This document shows, piece after piece, positions 38,580 through 46,662 of a stretch of 64,000 nucleotides of DNA (positions within the stretch are counted from its first letter, which is position 1; each line of letters begins with the position of its first letter). Location of the stretch: NCBI RefSeq assembly GCF_022637455.1, contig NZ_CP093341.1, positions 124,001 through 188,000 on the forward strand, read 5' to 3'. The notes under the pieces are model-generated. The model was not told the origin of the DNA. It made no database searches and was given only the letters and a program-made list of their open reading frames with translations. The DNA is from Lysobacter sp. S4-A87. GTDB lineage: Bacteria > Pseudomonadota > Gammaproteobacteria > Xanthomonadales > Xanthomonadaceae. The translations under genes were made by a program, and so were the position numbers.

Positions 38580-40658
38580 ATGAACCCGACCCGCCTCGCA
38601 CTGACCCGAACCCTCGTCCTTGGCCTTGGTCTCGTCGGGCTCAGCGCCTCGGTCCTCGCCGCGGAGACCGTCCGCTACGTCGCCCTGGTCGACGGTGGCA
38701 AGCAGGCCGGCCAGCAGGTCGTGACCCACCGTGACGACGGCAGCTACGCCGTCGACTTCATCTTCAAGGACAACGGCCGCGGCCCGGAACTGAAGGAGGA
38801 GTACACCCTGGCCGCGGACGGTACCTACACCCGCTACCGAGTCCAGGGCACGTCGACCTTCGGTGCGGCGATCGACGAGACGTTCAGTCGCAACGGCGAC
38901 CAGGCGGAGTGGAAGTCGAAATCCGACGACGGCCGCCAGACGGTGTCCGGCACCGCGTTGTACTCGCCGCTCGGCGGCTCGCCGGCCAGCTTCTCGGTGG
39001 CCATGGCGGCCCTGGCCAAGCGCGCCGACGGCAAGCTGCCGCTGATCCCGAGCGGCACCCTGACCTCGCGCAAGGTCGCCGATGCCCAGGTCCAGTGCGG
39101 CGCGACGCAGCGCCCGGTGCAGCTGGTCGCCGTCACCGGCGTCGGCCTGACGCCGACGTTCGCGTGGGCAACCACCGATGCGAGCCCGCGCCTGTTCGCC
39201 TACATCTATCCGGGCTTCCTGCAGTTGATCGAAGACGGCTGCCAGGGCGGCGCCGACGCGCTCGAGGCCCGGCAGAAGCAGGCCGAGGCCGAAGCGCTGG
39301 TCGACCTCGCCAAGCGCCTGGGCCATCCGCTTGCCGGCGCCACGCTGATCCGCAATGCGCGGGTCTTCGACAGCGAGCACGCGCGCCTGGGCGAGCCCAG
39401 CGATGTGCTGGTGAAGGACGGCAAGATCGTTTCGGTGACGGCGGCCGGCAAGGGCGGCAAGGGTGGCAAGGGTGGCAAGGTCGACGCCGCCAACATCATC
39501 GACGCCGGCGGCAAGGTGTTGCTGCCGGGCCTGTTCGACATGCATGGCCACGTCGGCCGCTGGGACGGCGGGCTCAACCTCGCAGCGGGCGTCACCACCG
39601 TGCGCGACATGGGCAACGACAACGCCACGCTGCAGCAGATGCTCGGCGAGATCAAGGACGGCACGCTGATGTCGCCGGACGTGGTTCCCGCCGGTTTCAT
39701 CGAAGGCGAGAGCAAGTACTCCGCGCGCAACGGTTTCGTGGTGAAGAACCTCGACGATGCGAAGAAGGCGGTCGACTGGTACGCCCAGCACGGCTACCCG
39801 CAGATCAAGATCTACAACTCCTTCCCCAAGGACATCCTCAAGGACACGGTGGCCTACGCCCATTCCAAGGGCATGCGCGTCAGCGGCCACGTGCCGGCAT
39901 TCCTGCGCGCGCAGGACGTCGTCGACGACGGTTTCGACGAGATCCAGCACATCAACCAGCTGATGCTGAACTTCTTCGTCGACGACAAGACCGATACGCG
40001 CACGCTGGCGCGGTTCTACCTGCCCGCTGAAAAGACCGATGGCCTGGACCTGGACAGCAAGCCGGTGCAGGACTTCATCCAGACGCTGGCATCCAAGCAG
40101 GTGGTGATCGACCCGACCCTGGCCACGTTCGAGTTCCTGCACCAGCGCAACGGCGAGATGTCGCCGATCGTGGCCGACGTCGCCGACCACCTGCCGCCGG
40201 ACATCCAGCGCGGCCGCCGCGCCGCCGAGATGAACATCCCCGACGACGCCACCGCCCAGCGCTACAACCGCTCCTACGCCAAGATGGTCGAATTCGTCGG
40301 TCGCGCCTACAAGGCCGGCGTGCCGATGGTGGCCGGCACCGACGAGATGGTCGGCTTCACCCTGCAGCACGAGCTGGAGCTGTATGTGCAGGCCGGCCTG
40401 ACCCCCTCCCAGGCCCTGCAGGTGGCCACCTGGAACGGCGCCAAGTACACCCGCACGCTGGCCGAGCGGGGCTCGGTGGCGCCGGGCAAGCGTTCCGACA
40501 TCGTGCTTATCGACGGCGATCCGACGGTCAACATCGCCGATATTCGCAATGTGGCGCTGGTGATCAAGGGCTCCACGGCGTATTACCCCAGCGAGATCCA
40601 TGAGGCGCTGGGGATCAAGCCGTTCGTACCGGCGGTGAAGGTCAGCGCGGCGCCCTGA
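38580..40658 (+). CDS. Large secreted amidohydrolase with N-terminal beta domain
   Basis: The 692-residue exported protein has a signal peptide (cleavage after VLAA). An N-terminal region of about 200 residues follows, unlike ordinary amidohydrolases (RYVALVDGGKQAGQQVV, VDFIFKDNGRGPELKEEYTL). The amidohydrolase barrel has metal motif HGHVG (322-326), VSGHVPAF and MVAGTDEMVGF, and SVAPGKRSDIVLIDGDP at its end. A GKGGKGGKGGK repeat at about 290-300 sits where the sheet domain begins. Substrate unknown; related enzymes cleave peptides or cyclic amides. ATG 38580 directly precedes the signal peptide. Confidence 0.85.
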   Translation: MNPTRLALTRTLVLGLGLVGLSASVLAAETVRYVALVDGGKQAGQQVVTHRDDGSYAVDFIFKDNGRGPELKEEYTLAADGTYTRYRVQGTSTFGAAIDETFSRNGDQAEWKSKSDDGRQTVSGTALYSPLGGSPASFSVAMAALAKRADGKLPLIPSGTLTSRKVADAQVQCGATQRPVQLVAVTGVGLTPTFAWATTDASPRLFAYIYPGFLQLIEDGCQGGADALEARQKQAEAEALVDLAKRLGHPLAGATLIRNARVFDSEHARLGEPSDVLVKDGKIVSVTAAGKGGKGGKGGKVDAANIIDAGGKVLLPGLFDMHGHVGRWDGGLNLAAGVTTVRDMGNDNATLQQMLGEIKDGTLMSPDVVPAGFIEGESKYSARNGFVVKNLDDAKKAVDWYAQHGYPQIKIYNSFPKDILKDTVAYAHSKGMRVSGHVPAFLRAQDVVDDGFDEIQHINQLMLNFFVDDKTDTRTLARFYLPAEKTDGLDLDSKPVQDFIQTLASKQVVIDPTLATFEFLHQRNGEMSPIVADVADHLPPDIQRGRRAAEMNIPDDATAQRYNRSYAKMVEFVGRAYKAGVPMVAGTDEMVGFTLQHELELYVQAGLTPSQALQVATWNGAKYTRTLAERGSVAPGKRSDIVLIDGDPTVNIADIRNVALVIKGSTAYYPSEIHEALGIKPFVPAVKVSAAP

Positions 40659-40740
40659 GCACGCTTGCTGGCCGCTTCGTGGCCTGTCCCTCTCCCCCTG
40701 TGGGCGAGGGACGGGTGCCGACCGGTGCCCGGGCGAAGGG

Positions 40741-40767
40741 AAGGGCGTACGCAGAAGTACGGCCCTT
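40741..40767 (+). terminator. Hairpin between amidohydrolase and TonB receptor
   Basis: AAGGGCGTAC pairs with GTACGGCCCTT, with one bulged base, around GCAGAA, followed by TTAACAG. It may end the amidohydrolase transcript, or belong to the leader of the receptor gene. A second small stem (GTCCCTC with GAGGGAC, 40686-40712) lies just upstream. Confidence 0.35.
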
Positions 40768-40956
40768 TAACAGTCTGGTAACATTCCGCCCGTCATGTCA
40801 GCCGCCGTGGCGCGGGACGGGTCCGCGTCGAGGTCGTCAGGGGACGGCCTGAGTCCACGTATCGCCGCATTGCGCATGTCGGAGAGGGGCATGTCGGTGC
40901 GTCGGCCTTCGAATCCTTGGTGTCCCATCCTTGACACCACCCATCGAGACCGCTCA

Positions 40957-43266
40957 ATGCCTTCCATGCCGCTTGCACGCAAGCTTCCCCGTCACGCCCT
41001 GACCGTCGCCATCGCCCTGATGCTGCCGGCCCAGGTTGCCTTCGCGCAGGATGCGCAGACCCCGCCGGCCCAGGCCCAGGCCACGAATGGCAAGTCCACC
41101 ACGCTGGAGACCATCGAGGTCACCGCGCAGCGCAAGGTCGAAAACCTGCAGGACGTGCCGGTCTCGGTCACCACCCTCAACGCCGAGCAGCTCGACGTGC
41201 TTGGCTCGGGCGGCAACGACGTGCGCTTCCTGTCCGGTCGCGTGCCCAGCCTCAACATCGAATCCTCGTTCGGTCGTGCCTTCCCGCGCTTCTACATCCG
41301 CGGCTACGGCAACACCGACTTCCGCCTCAACGCGTCGCAGCCGGTGTCGCTGGTCTATGACGAAGTCGTCCAGGAAAACCCGATCCTCAAGGGCTTCCCG
41401 GTGTTCGACCTGGACCGCGTCGAAGTGCTGCGCGGCCCGCAGGGCTCGCTGTTCGGCCGCAACACCCCGGCCGGCGTGGTCAAGTTCGAGTCGGCGCGCC
41501 CGTCGCAGGACTTCGGCGGCTACGGCAAGCTCGGCATCGGCAGCGACAACATGGTCAACTTCGAGGGCGCCGTCGGCGGCGGCCTCAGCGAGAACTGGTC
41601 GGCCCGCGCCTCGGCGCTGTTCCAGCGTCGCGACGACTGGGTGACCAACACCTACCCGGGTCCGAACGACGGCTTCGAAGGCTACGACGAGTCGGCCGGC
41701 CGCGTGCAGTTCCTGTACGAAGGCGAGTCGTTCGAGGCGCTGCTCAATGCACACGCGCGCCACCTCAACGGCACCGCGCGTCTGTTCCGCGCCAACATCA
41801 TCAAGCCCGGCACCAACGACCTGGTCGACGGCTTCGATGAGGACAAGGTGTCGGTCGACGGCCTCAACCACTCCGAGCTCGACAGCCAGGGCGCCAGCGC
41901 GCGCCTGACCTGGGACATCGGCGACTACAAGCTGTACTCGATCACCGGCTACGAGTCGGTCGAGACCTACAGCCGCGGCGACATCGACGGCGGCTTCGGC
42001 GCCGTGTTCCTGCCAGTGTCGGGCCCGGGCGTGATTCCGTTCGCGTCGGAAACGGCTGACGGCATTCCCGAGCATTCGCAGTGGACGCAGGAGTTCCGCA
42101 TCGAGTCGGACTTCGACAGCGCCTGGAACTGGCAGGCCGGCCTGTTCTACTTCAACGAAGACTACGACGTCGAAAGCTTCAGCTACGACTCGCTGGCCGG
42201 CGGCATCCAGGACGGTTACGAGCGCGTCAACCAGACCAACGATTCGTGGGCCGTGTTCGCGGCAACGACCTGGGACGTCAACGATGCATTCCAGCTGCGT
42301 GCCGGCGTGCGTTACACCTGGGACGACAAGGGCCTGAATGTCGAGGAGTACTGGCAGACCGGCTTTGCGCCCTGCGTGCTCGCCCAGAAGTGCACCATCC
42401 AGCAGCTGGCGGCGCTGGAGCCCGATGGCGACCTGGCCGAATCGACCGAAGACAAGAAGTTCAGCTGGGACCTGTCGGCCACCTACGAAATCAATGACGA
42501 CGTGAACCTGTACGGTCGCGTCGCCACCGGCTACCGCGGCAGCAGCATCCAGGCCGCGGGTGCATTCAACGGCATGTCGATCGCCGGTCCCGAGACCTCG
42601 ACCTCCTACGAGGCGGGCATCAAGGCCGACCTGTGGGACAAGCGCGCGCGTATCAACGCCGGCGTCTTCTACTACGAGGTCAAGGATCAGCAGCTCACCG
42701 CGGTGGGCGGCGAAACCGGCAACGCCAACATCCTGCTCAACGCCGACAAGTCGACCGGCCAGGGCTTCGAGGTGGACTTCCAGGCCTACCTGATGGACGA
42801 CCTGCTGCTGACCCTGGGCAGCAGCTACAACGACACCGAGATCAAGGACCCCGATCTCACCGTCGCACCGTGCGCGGCCTGCACCGTGACCGACCCGCTG
42901 ATCGCCGGCGCGGCCCTGATCGACGGCAACGTCCTGCCGCAGGCGCCGAAGTGGAACCACAACCTGACCGTCCGCTGGGGCATCCCGATGGACAATGGCG
43001 GCGAGTTCTACGCCTACACCGACTGGGTCTACCGCAGCGAAGTGAACTTCTTCCTGTACGACTCGATCGAGTTCACCGGCAAGTCGCTGGTCGAGGGCGG
43101 CCTGCGCCTGGGCTATACCTGGGACTACGGCAAGTACGACGTCGCCCTGTTCGGCCGCAACATCACCGACGAGGTGCAGGTGGTCGGCGGCATCGACTTC
43201 AACAACCTGACCGGCTTCATCAATGAGCCGCGCACGATCGGCGTGGAGTTCAAGGCCGGCTTCTAA
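40957..43266 (+). CDS. TonB-dependent outer-membrane receptor
   Basis: The 769-residue protein imports an unknown ligand across the outer membrane using TonB energy. A signal peptide (cleavage near AFA-Q30) is followed by a TonB-box-like ETIEVTA (51-57). The plug domain holds NLQDVPVSVTTL, VLRGPQGSLFGRNTPAGVV and the usual FYIRGYG, and is followed by a 22-strand barrel ending in Phe. Two cysteine pairs, C473/C479 and C639/C642, lie in predicted surface loops and probably form disulfides. The ATG at 40957 begins the signal peptide; an internal ATG at 40966 is also possible. A strong terminator follows at 43303. The ligand is not deducible. Confidence 0.92.
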   Translation: MPSMPLARKLPRHALTVAIALMLPAQVAFAQDAQTPPAQAQATNGKSTTLETIEVTAQRKVENLQDVPVSVTTLNAEQLDVLGSGGNDVRFLSGRVPSLNIESSFGRAFPRFYIRGYGNTDFRLNASQPVSLVYDEVVQENPILKGFPVFDLDRVEVLRGPQGSLFGRNTPAGVVKFESARPSQDFGGYGKLGIGSDNMVNFEGAVGGGLSENWSARASALFQRRDDWVTNTYPGPNDGFEGYDESAGRVQFLYEGESFEALLNAHARHLNGTARLFRANIIKPGTNDLVDGFDEDKVSVDGLNHSELDSQGASARLTWDIGDYKLYSITGYESVETYSRGDIDGGFGAVFLPVSGPGVIPFASETADGIPEHSQWTQEFRIESDFDSAWNWQAGLFYFNEDYDVESFSYDSLAGGIQDGYERVNQTNDSWAVFAATTWDVNDAFQLRAGVRYTWDDKGLNVEEYWQTGFAPCVLAQKCTIQQLAALEPDGDLAESTEDKKFSWDLSATYEINDDVNLYGRVATGYRGSSIQAAGAFNGMSIAGPETSTSYEAGIKADLWDKRARINAGVFYYEVKDQQLTAVGGETGNANILLNADKSTGQGFEVDFQAYLMDDLLLTLGSSYNDTEIKDPDLTVAPCAACTVTDPLIAGAALIDGNVLPQAPKWNHNLTVRWGIPMDNGGEFYAYTDWVYRSEVNFFLYDSIEFTGKSLVEGGLRLGYTWDYGKYDVALFGRNITDEVQVVGGIDFNNLTGFINEPRTIGVEFKAGF

Positions 43267-43302
43267 GGGCTTGACCTGACGGTTGCCGCAATCGAGTGAC
43301 AC

Positions 43303-43337
43303 CGACAACGCCGGGCCAGCCCCGGCGTTGTCGTTTC
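43303..43337 (+). terminator. Terminator of the TonB-dependent receptor gene
   Basis: CGACAACGCCGGG (43303-43315) pairs with CCCGGCGTTGTCG (43322-43334), thirteen perfect pairs around a six-base loop, followed by TTT. It begins 37 bases after the receptor stop. Confidence 0.75.
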
Positions 43338-43339
43338 CG

Positions 43340-43451
43340 TAGCCCGGGTAAGCGAAGCGCACCCGGGGTTTGCCGGGGTGGTTTGCCGGGGTTGTTTGCC
43401 GGGATGGTTGGCGGGCGGGGCCCCGGGTGCGCTTCGCTTACCCGGGCTCCG
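43340..43451. repeat. Palindromic GTAGCCCGGGTAAGCG element, copy 2
   Basis: The same arms as copy 1 (here GTAAGCGAAGCGCACCCGGGG and its inverse) enclose a longer loop that contains three degenerate direct repeats of GGTTTGCCGGG (about 43369-43412). It lies between the receptor terminator and gpx. Confidence 0.85.
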
Positions 43452-43545
43452 GGTGGGCCGTACGCTGCCGGATGCCAACGTTTTCAGATGTCGGTTGCCC
43501 GGGCCGGGCGTTATGCTCAGGGCCACTGTCCCGGAGTCTCCCCCC

Positions 43546-44028
43546 ATGACGACCGCCTACGACTTCAGCGCCACCGACATCGATGGCCAGCCGCGCGGGC
43601 TGGACGAGTTCCGCGGCAAGGTCCTGCTGATCGTCAACGTCGCCTCCCAGTGCGGGTTCACCCCGCAGTACACCGGCCTGGAGAAGCTCTCCCGGGATTT
43701 CGGCGCCAGGGGGCTGGCCGTGCTCGGATTCCCCTGCGACCAGTTCGGCCACCAGGAGCACGGGGACGAGGCGGAGATCCGCAACTTCTGCTCGCTCAAC
43801 TACGACGTCACCTTCCCGATGTTCGCCAAGATCGAGGTCAACGGGGCCGGCGCCCACCCCTTATGGAAGTGGCTCAAGGACGAAAAGGGTGGCATCCTCG
43901 GCCTGGACGGGATCAAGTGGAACTTCACCAAATTCCTGGTCGGGCGGGACGGCCGGGTCATCAAGCGTTACGCACCGACCGACAAGCCCGAGTCGATCGC
44001 AAAAGACATCGAAGCCGCATTGGGGTGA
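43546..44028 (+). CDS. Glutathione/thioredoxin peroxidase
   Basis: The 160-residue GPx-family enzyme reduces hydroperoxides. The peroxidatic Cys36 lies in NVASQCGFTPQY, the conserved Gln and Trp in GFPCDQFGHQE (61-71) and WNF (125-127). Bacterial members of this kind are usually reduced by thioredoxin; Cys64 or Cys82 could be the resolving residue. The ATG at 43546 gives the standard family N-terminus. The stop is five bases before the next gene, so the two are probably co-transcribed. Confidence 0.93.
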   Translation: MTTAYDFSATDIDGQPRGLDEFRGKVLLIVNVASQCGFTPQYTGLEKLSRDFGARGLAVLGFPCDQFGHQEHGDEAEIRNFCSLNYDVTFPMFAKIEVNGAGAHPLWKWLKDEKGGILGLDGIKWNFTKFLVGRDGRVIKRYAPTDKPESIAKDIEAALG

Positions 44029-44032
44029 TGCC

Positions 44033-44431
44033 ATGCTTAGACAGGTCCTGCAGACCGAGTTGCAGGTCGAAATCGAAGATCACGATTTCGGTTTGCGCGT
44101 GCATGTAAGCGGCGAGGAAAATCTCGACAACACGCTGGCCTACTGGCGCGAGATCATGCCCCGGCTGGAAGTGGCGCAGGGCAACGGCGTGCTGCTCGTC
44201 GACGAGTTGACCGGCGAAGCCATGCAGGAACACGAATGGCTGGAGCTGGTGCTCGCCATGGAGTACGCGCGGCTGTGGCGCTACCGCATCGCGCACGTGA
44301 AGTCGCGCGGCGTGCAGGACGTGGAGTACTGCGCGCTGTACGCACGCGATGCCGGCGTCGATGCGGCGGTGTTCACCAGTGAACTCGAGGCCGAACGCTG
44401 GTTGCGCCGTCCGGTGTCCGTGCCGGCGTGA
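44033..44431 (+). CDS. Conserved hypothetical protein (132 aa)
   Basis: The ATG at 44033 sits five bases after the gpx stop, with GGGGTGA as an overlapping Shine-Dalgarno, suggesting translational coupling. The 132-residue acidic protein is soluble (MLRQVLQTELQVEIEDHDFG at its start). It has an alternating beta-alpha pattern that could be STAS-like or ferritin-linked, but I do not recognise the family. C-terminus FTSELEAERWLRRP. Function unknown. Confidence 0.7.
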   Translation: MLRQVLQTELQVEIEDHDFGLRVHVSGEENLDNTLAYWREIMPRLEVAQGNGVLLVDELTGEAMQEHEWLELVLAMEYARLWRYRIAHVKSRGVQDVEYCALYARDAGVDAAVFTSELEAERWLRRPVSVPA

Positions 44432-44434
44432 CCC

Positions 44435-44456
44435 GTGCCTGCGCAAGCGCAGGCAC
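44435..44456. terminator. Bidirectional hairpin between convergent genes
   Basis: GTGCCTGCG pairs with CGCAGGCAC around a four-base loop. It lies between the 132-residue gene (stop 44431) and the reductase stop (44476). No U-tract. Confidence 0.5.
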
Positions 44457-44475
44457 GATGACTTCTCGACCGCGG

Positions 44476-45285
44476 TTACTTCTCTACGAAAGCCCGCTCG
44501 AACACGTACTGGCCCGGCACGCCGATGCGCGGCGCCGCGGTGAAACCGCGTGCGTCGAGGATGCCGCGGAAGTCGGCCAGCATCTGCGGGCTGCCGCAGA
44601 TCATGGCGCGATCGAGTTCGGGATCCAGCGCCTCCAGGCCCAGGTGCTCCATCATCCGTCCGCTCTCGAACAGGTCGGTCAGGCGGCCGCGGTGATCGTT
44701 GCCGTCGAAGGTGAACGCCTCGCGGGTCACCGCCGGGTAGTACTTGAGCTTGGCCGCGATCTGCTCGCCGAGGAACTCATGGCGCGGCAACTCGTTGACG
44801 AAGTAGTCGCGGTAGGCGAGGTCGTGCGCGTTGCGAACACCATGGGTCAGGATCACCCGGTCGAAGCGCTCGTAGGTTTCCGGGTCCTTGATCACTGCCA
44901 GCCACGGCGCCAGGCCGGTGCCGGTGCCCAGCAGGTAGAGGTTGCGGCCGCGGTGCAGGTCGTGGATCAGCAGGGTGCCGGTGGGCTTGCGGCCGATCAG
45001 GACCTGGTCGCCGGGCTGGATCGACTTCAGGCGCGAGGTCAGCGGCCCGTTCGGTACCTTGATGCTGAAGAATTCCAGCTGCTCTTCCCAGTTCGCGCTG
45101 GCGATCGAATAGGCGCGCAGCAGCGGCCGCATCGAGCCGTCCGCCTGCGGCACTTCCAGTCCGATCATCACGAACTGGCCGTTCTCGAAGCGGAAGCCGT
45201 CGTCGCGGGTAGTGGTGAAGCTGAAGTAGTCGTCCGTCCAGTGACGGACATCCAGCACCGTCTCGGTGCCAAACGCGGAAGACAT
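44476..45285 (-). CDS. fpr: Ferredoxin/flavodoxin-NADP reductase
   Basis: The 269-residue FAD enzyme passes electrons between NADPH and ferredoxin. The FAD-binding RAYSIAS lies at 57-63, the NADP/phosphate loop LLGTGTGLAPW at 118-128, and VILTHGVRNAHDLAY in the NADP domain. The C-terminus ends FERAFVEK, the subclass-IA bacterial type. The ATG at 45285 matches the family start. Upstream, on the minus strand, are a TACAAT -10-like hexamer (45324-45319) and a Fur-box-like palindrome (45339-45359) over the -35 region, so iron control is likely (inference). Confidence 0.93.
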   Translation of the reverse strand: MSSAFGTETVLDVRHWTDDYFSFTTTRDDGFRFENGQFVMIGLEVPQADGSMRPLLRAYSIASANWEEQLEFFSIKVPNGPLTSRLKSIQPGDQVLIGRKPTGTLLIHDLHRGRNLYLLGTGTGLAPWLAVIKDPETYERFDRVILTHGVRNAHDLAYRDYFVNELPRHEFLGEQIAAKLKYYPAVTREAFTFDGNDHRGRLTDLFESGRMMEHLGLEALDPELDRAMICGSPQMLADFRGILDARGFTAAPRIGVPGQYVFERAFVEK

Positions 45286-45318
45286 GCCGGTGCTTGGTGG
45301 GGGAGTAGACCGGCGGGC

Positions 45319-45324
45319 ATTGTA
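45319..45324 (-). promoter_or_regulatory. -10-like hexamer of fpr
   Basis: On the minus strand it reads TACAAT, about 34 bases upstream of the fpr start codon. The expected transcription start is near 45312. The matching -35 position (about 45342-45347) falls inside the Fur-box-like palindrome. Confidence 0.45.
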
Positions 45325-45338
45325 GCCGATCACGCCAA

Positions 45339-45359
45339 GCTGAGACTGATTCTCATCTT
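45339..45359 (-). promoter_or_regulatory. Fur-box-like operator upstream of fpr
   Basis: On the minus strand the core reads TGAGAATCAGTCTCA, with perfect TGAGA/TCTCA arms. With its flanks it agrees at most positions with the classic gammaproteobacterial Fur palindrome (ATGAGAATCATTCTCAT). It overlaps the -35 region of the fpr promoter, the place expected for a repressor. Confidence 0.6.
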
Positions 45360-45370
45360 TCCGAGCGGGA

Positions 45371-45399
45371 GTGCGGGAGCCGCGAGACGGCTCCCGCAC
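45371..45399 (-). terminator. Hairpin terminating the sugar dehydrogenase gene
   Basis: GTGCGGGAGCCG (45371-45382) pairs perfectly over twelve bases with CGGCTCCCGCAC (45388-45399) around CGAGA. It lies between the sugar dehydrogenase stop (45419) and the fpr promoter, insulating the two. No clear U-tract. Confidence 0.6.
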
Positions 45400-45418
45400 C
45401 TGATCCTTCGTCGGATGC

Positions 45419-46624
45419 TCAGCCTGCCGGCGGATCCAGGCGCAACAGCTTGCCGTTGTCCTCGTCGGTGAGCACGTAGACCTTGCCGTCGCTGCCGACG
45501 CGCACGTCGCGGATGCGCGAGGTCAGCTCCTTCAGCAGGCGCTCTTCACCGGTGATCTTGTCGCCGTCGAGGCTGAGGCGGATCAGGCTGCTGTCGGCCA
45601 GCGCGCCAAGGAACAGGCTGTTGTCCCACTTCGATCCGGCATGGCCGGTGTAGAAGGCCATGCCCGACAGGCCCGGCGACTTCTCCCAGACGTGGTACGG
45701 CTGTTCCATGCCCGGCGCCGAGGTGCCCACGGCTTCGGGAATCTTCAGGCCCGAGTAGTTGATGCCGTGGGTGATGATCGGCCAGCCGTAGTTCTTGCCG
45801 GGTTCGGGGATGTTGATCTCGTCGCCGCCGCGCGGGCCGTGCTCGGCTTCCCACACCTTGCCGGTGCGCGGATCGAGCGCCAGCGACTGCATGTTGCGGT
45901 GGCCGTAGCTCCAGATCTCCTGACGCGCGTCCTTGCGACCGGCGAAGGGGTTGTCGGTGGGCACGCTGCCGTCCAGGTTCAACCGCACCAGCTTGCCCTG
46001 CAGCATGTCGAGCTTCTGCGCGGTCGGACGGTCGTTGCGTTCGCCCTGGGTGATGAAGACATGGCCCTTGCCGTCGAAGACGATGCGCGAACCGAAGTGG
46101 TTCGGCCCTTCCAGCTTGGGCTGTTGCTGGTAGATGCGGCGCACGTCGCTGAGCGAGCTGTCGCCGAGCGTGGCCATCGCCACTGCGGTGCCGGCGGTGC
46201 CGTTCTCGCCGGCTTCGGCAAAGCTGAAGTAGATGCGCTTGCTGCTGGCGAAGTCCGGCGCCAGCACCACATCGAGCAGGCCGCCCTGGCCCTGTGCCCA
46301 GACTTCCGGCACGCCGCCCAGCGGCGCGGACACCGCGCCGTCGGCGGACACGCGGCGCATCCGGCCGGGACGCTCGGTGACCAGGAAGCTGCCATCGGGC
46401 AGCAGCGCGACGCTCCACGGGTGCGATAGGCCGGACGCAATCTCGGTCACCTGCACCGGCCCGTTCGCACTGGCGACGGTCTGCATCGGCATCGCCTTGG
46501 GTGCGGGCGTGGCGCTGGCGGCAGCTTCGGTCGCGCCCGGGCTGGCGCTTTGTTCGGCCTGGCATGCGGCAAGCGAGAGCGACAGCGCGAAGGCGAGGGC
46601 GGTGCAGTGCAGGTGGTGGCGCAT
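45419..46624 (-). CDS. PQQ-dependent aldose sugar dehydrogenase (lipoprotein)
   Basis: The 401-residue protein has a lipoprotein signal (LAAC, Cys21). A six-bladed propeller of the soluble glucose/aldose dehydrogenase family (YliI-like) follows. Signatures are GLSHPWSVALLPDGSFLVTER, QGGLLDVVLAPDF, FGSRIVFDGKGHVFITQGER, EHGPRGGDEINIPEPGKNYG, and a closing RIRDVRVGSDGKVYVLTDE. It would oxidise sugars in the periplasm, and whether the host makes PQQ is not visible here. GGGAG upstream supports the ATG at 46624. Confidence 0.9.
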   Translation of the reverse strand: MRHHLHCTALAFALSLSLAACQAEQSASPGATEAAASATPAPKAMPMQTVASANGPVQVTEIASGLSHPWSVALLPDGSFLVTERPGRMRRVSADGAVSAPLGGVPEVWAQGQGGLLDVVLAPDFASSKRIYFSFAEAGENGTAGTAVAMATLGDSSLSDVRRIYQQQPKLEGPNHFGSRIVFDGKGHVFITQGERNDRPTAQKLDMLQGKLVRLNLDGSVPTDNPFAGRKDARQEIWSYGHRNMQSLALDPRTGKVWEAEHGPRGGDEINIPEPGKNYGWPIITHGINYSGLKIPEAVGTSAPGMEQPYHVWEKSPGLSGMAFYTGHAGSKWDNSLFLGALADSSLIRLSLDGDKITGEERLLKELTSRIRDVRVGSDGKVYVLTDEDNGKLLRLDPPAG

Positions 46625-46662
46625 GGACAGACTCCCGGTGCGGAGGGGTGGAGACATGGCCG

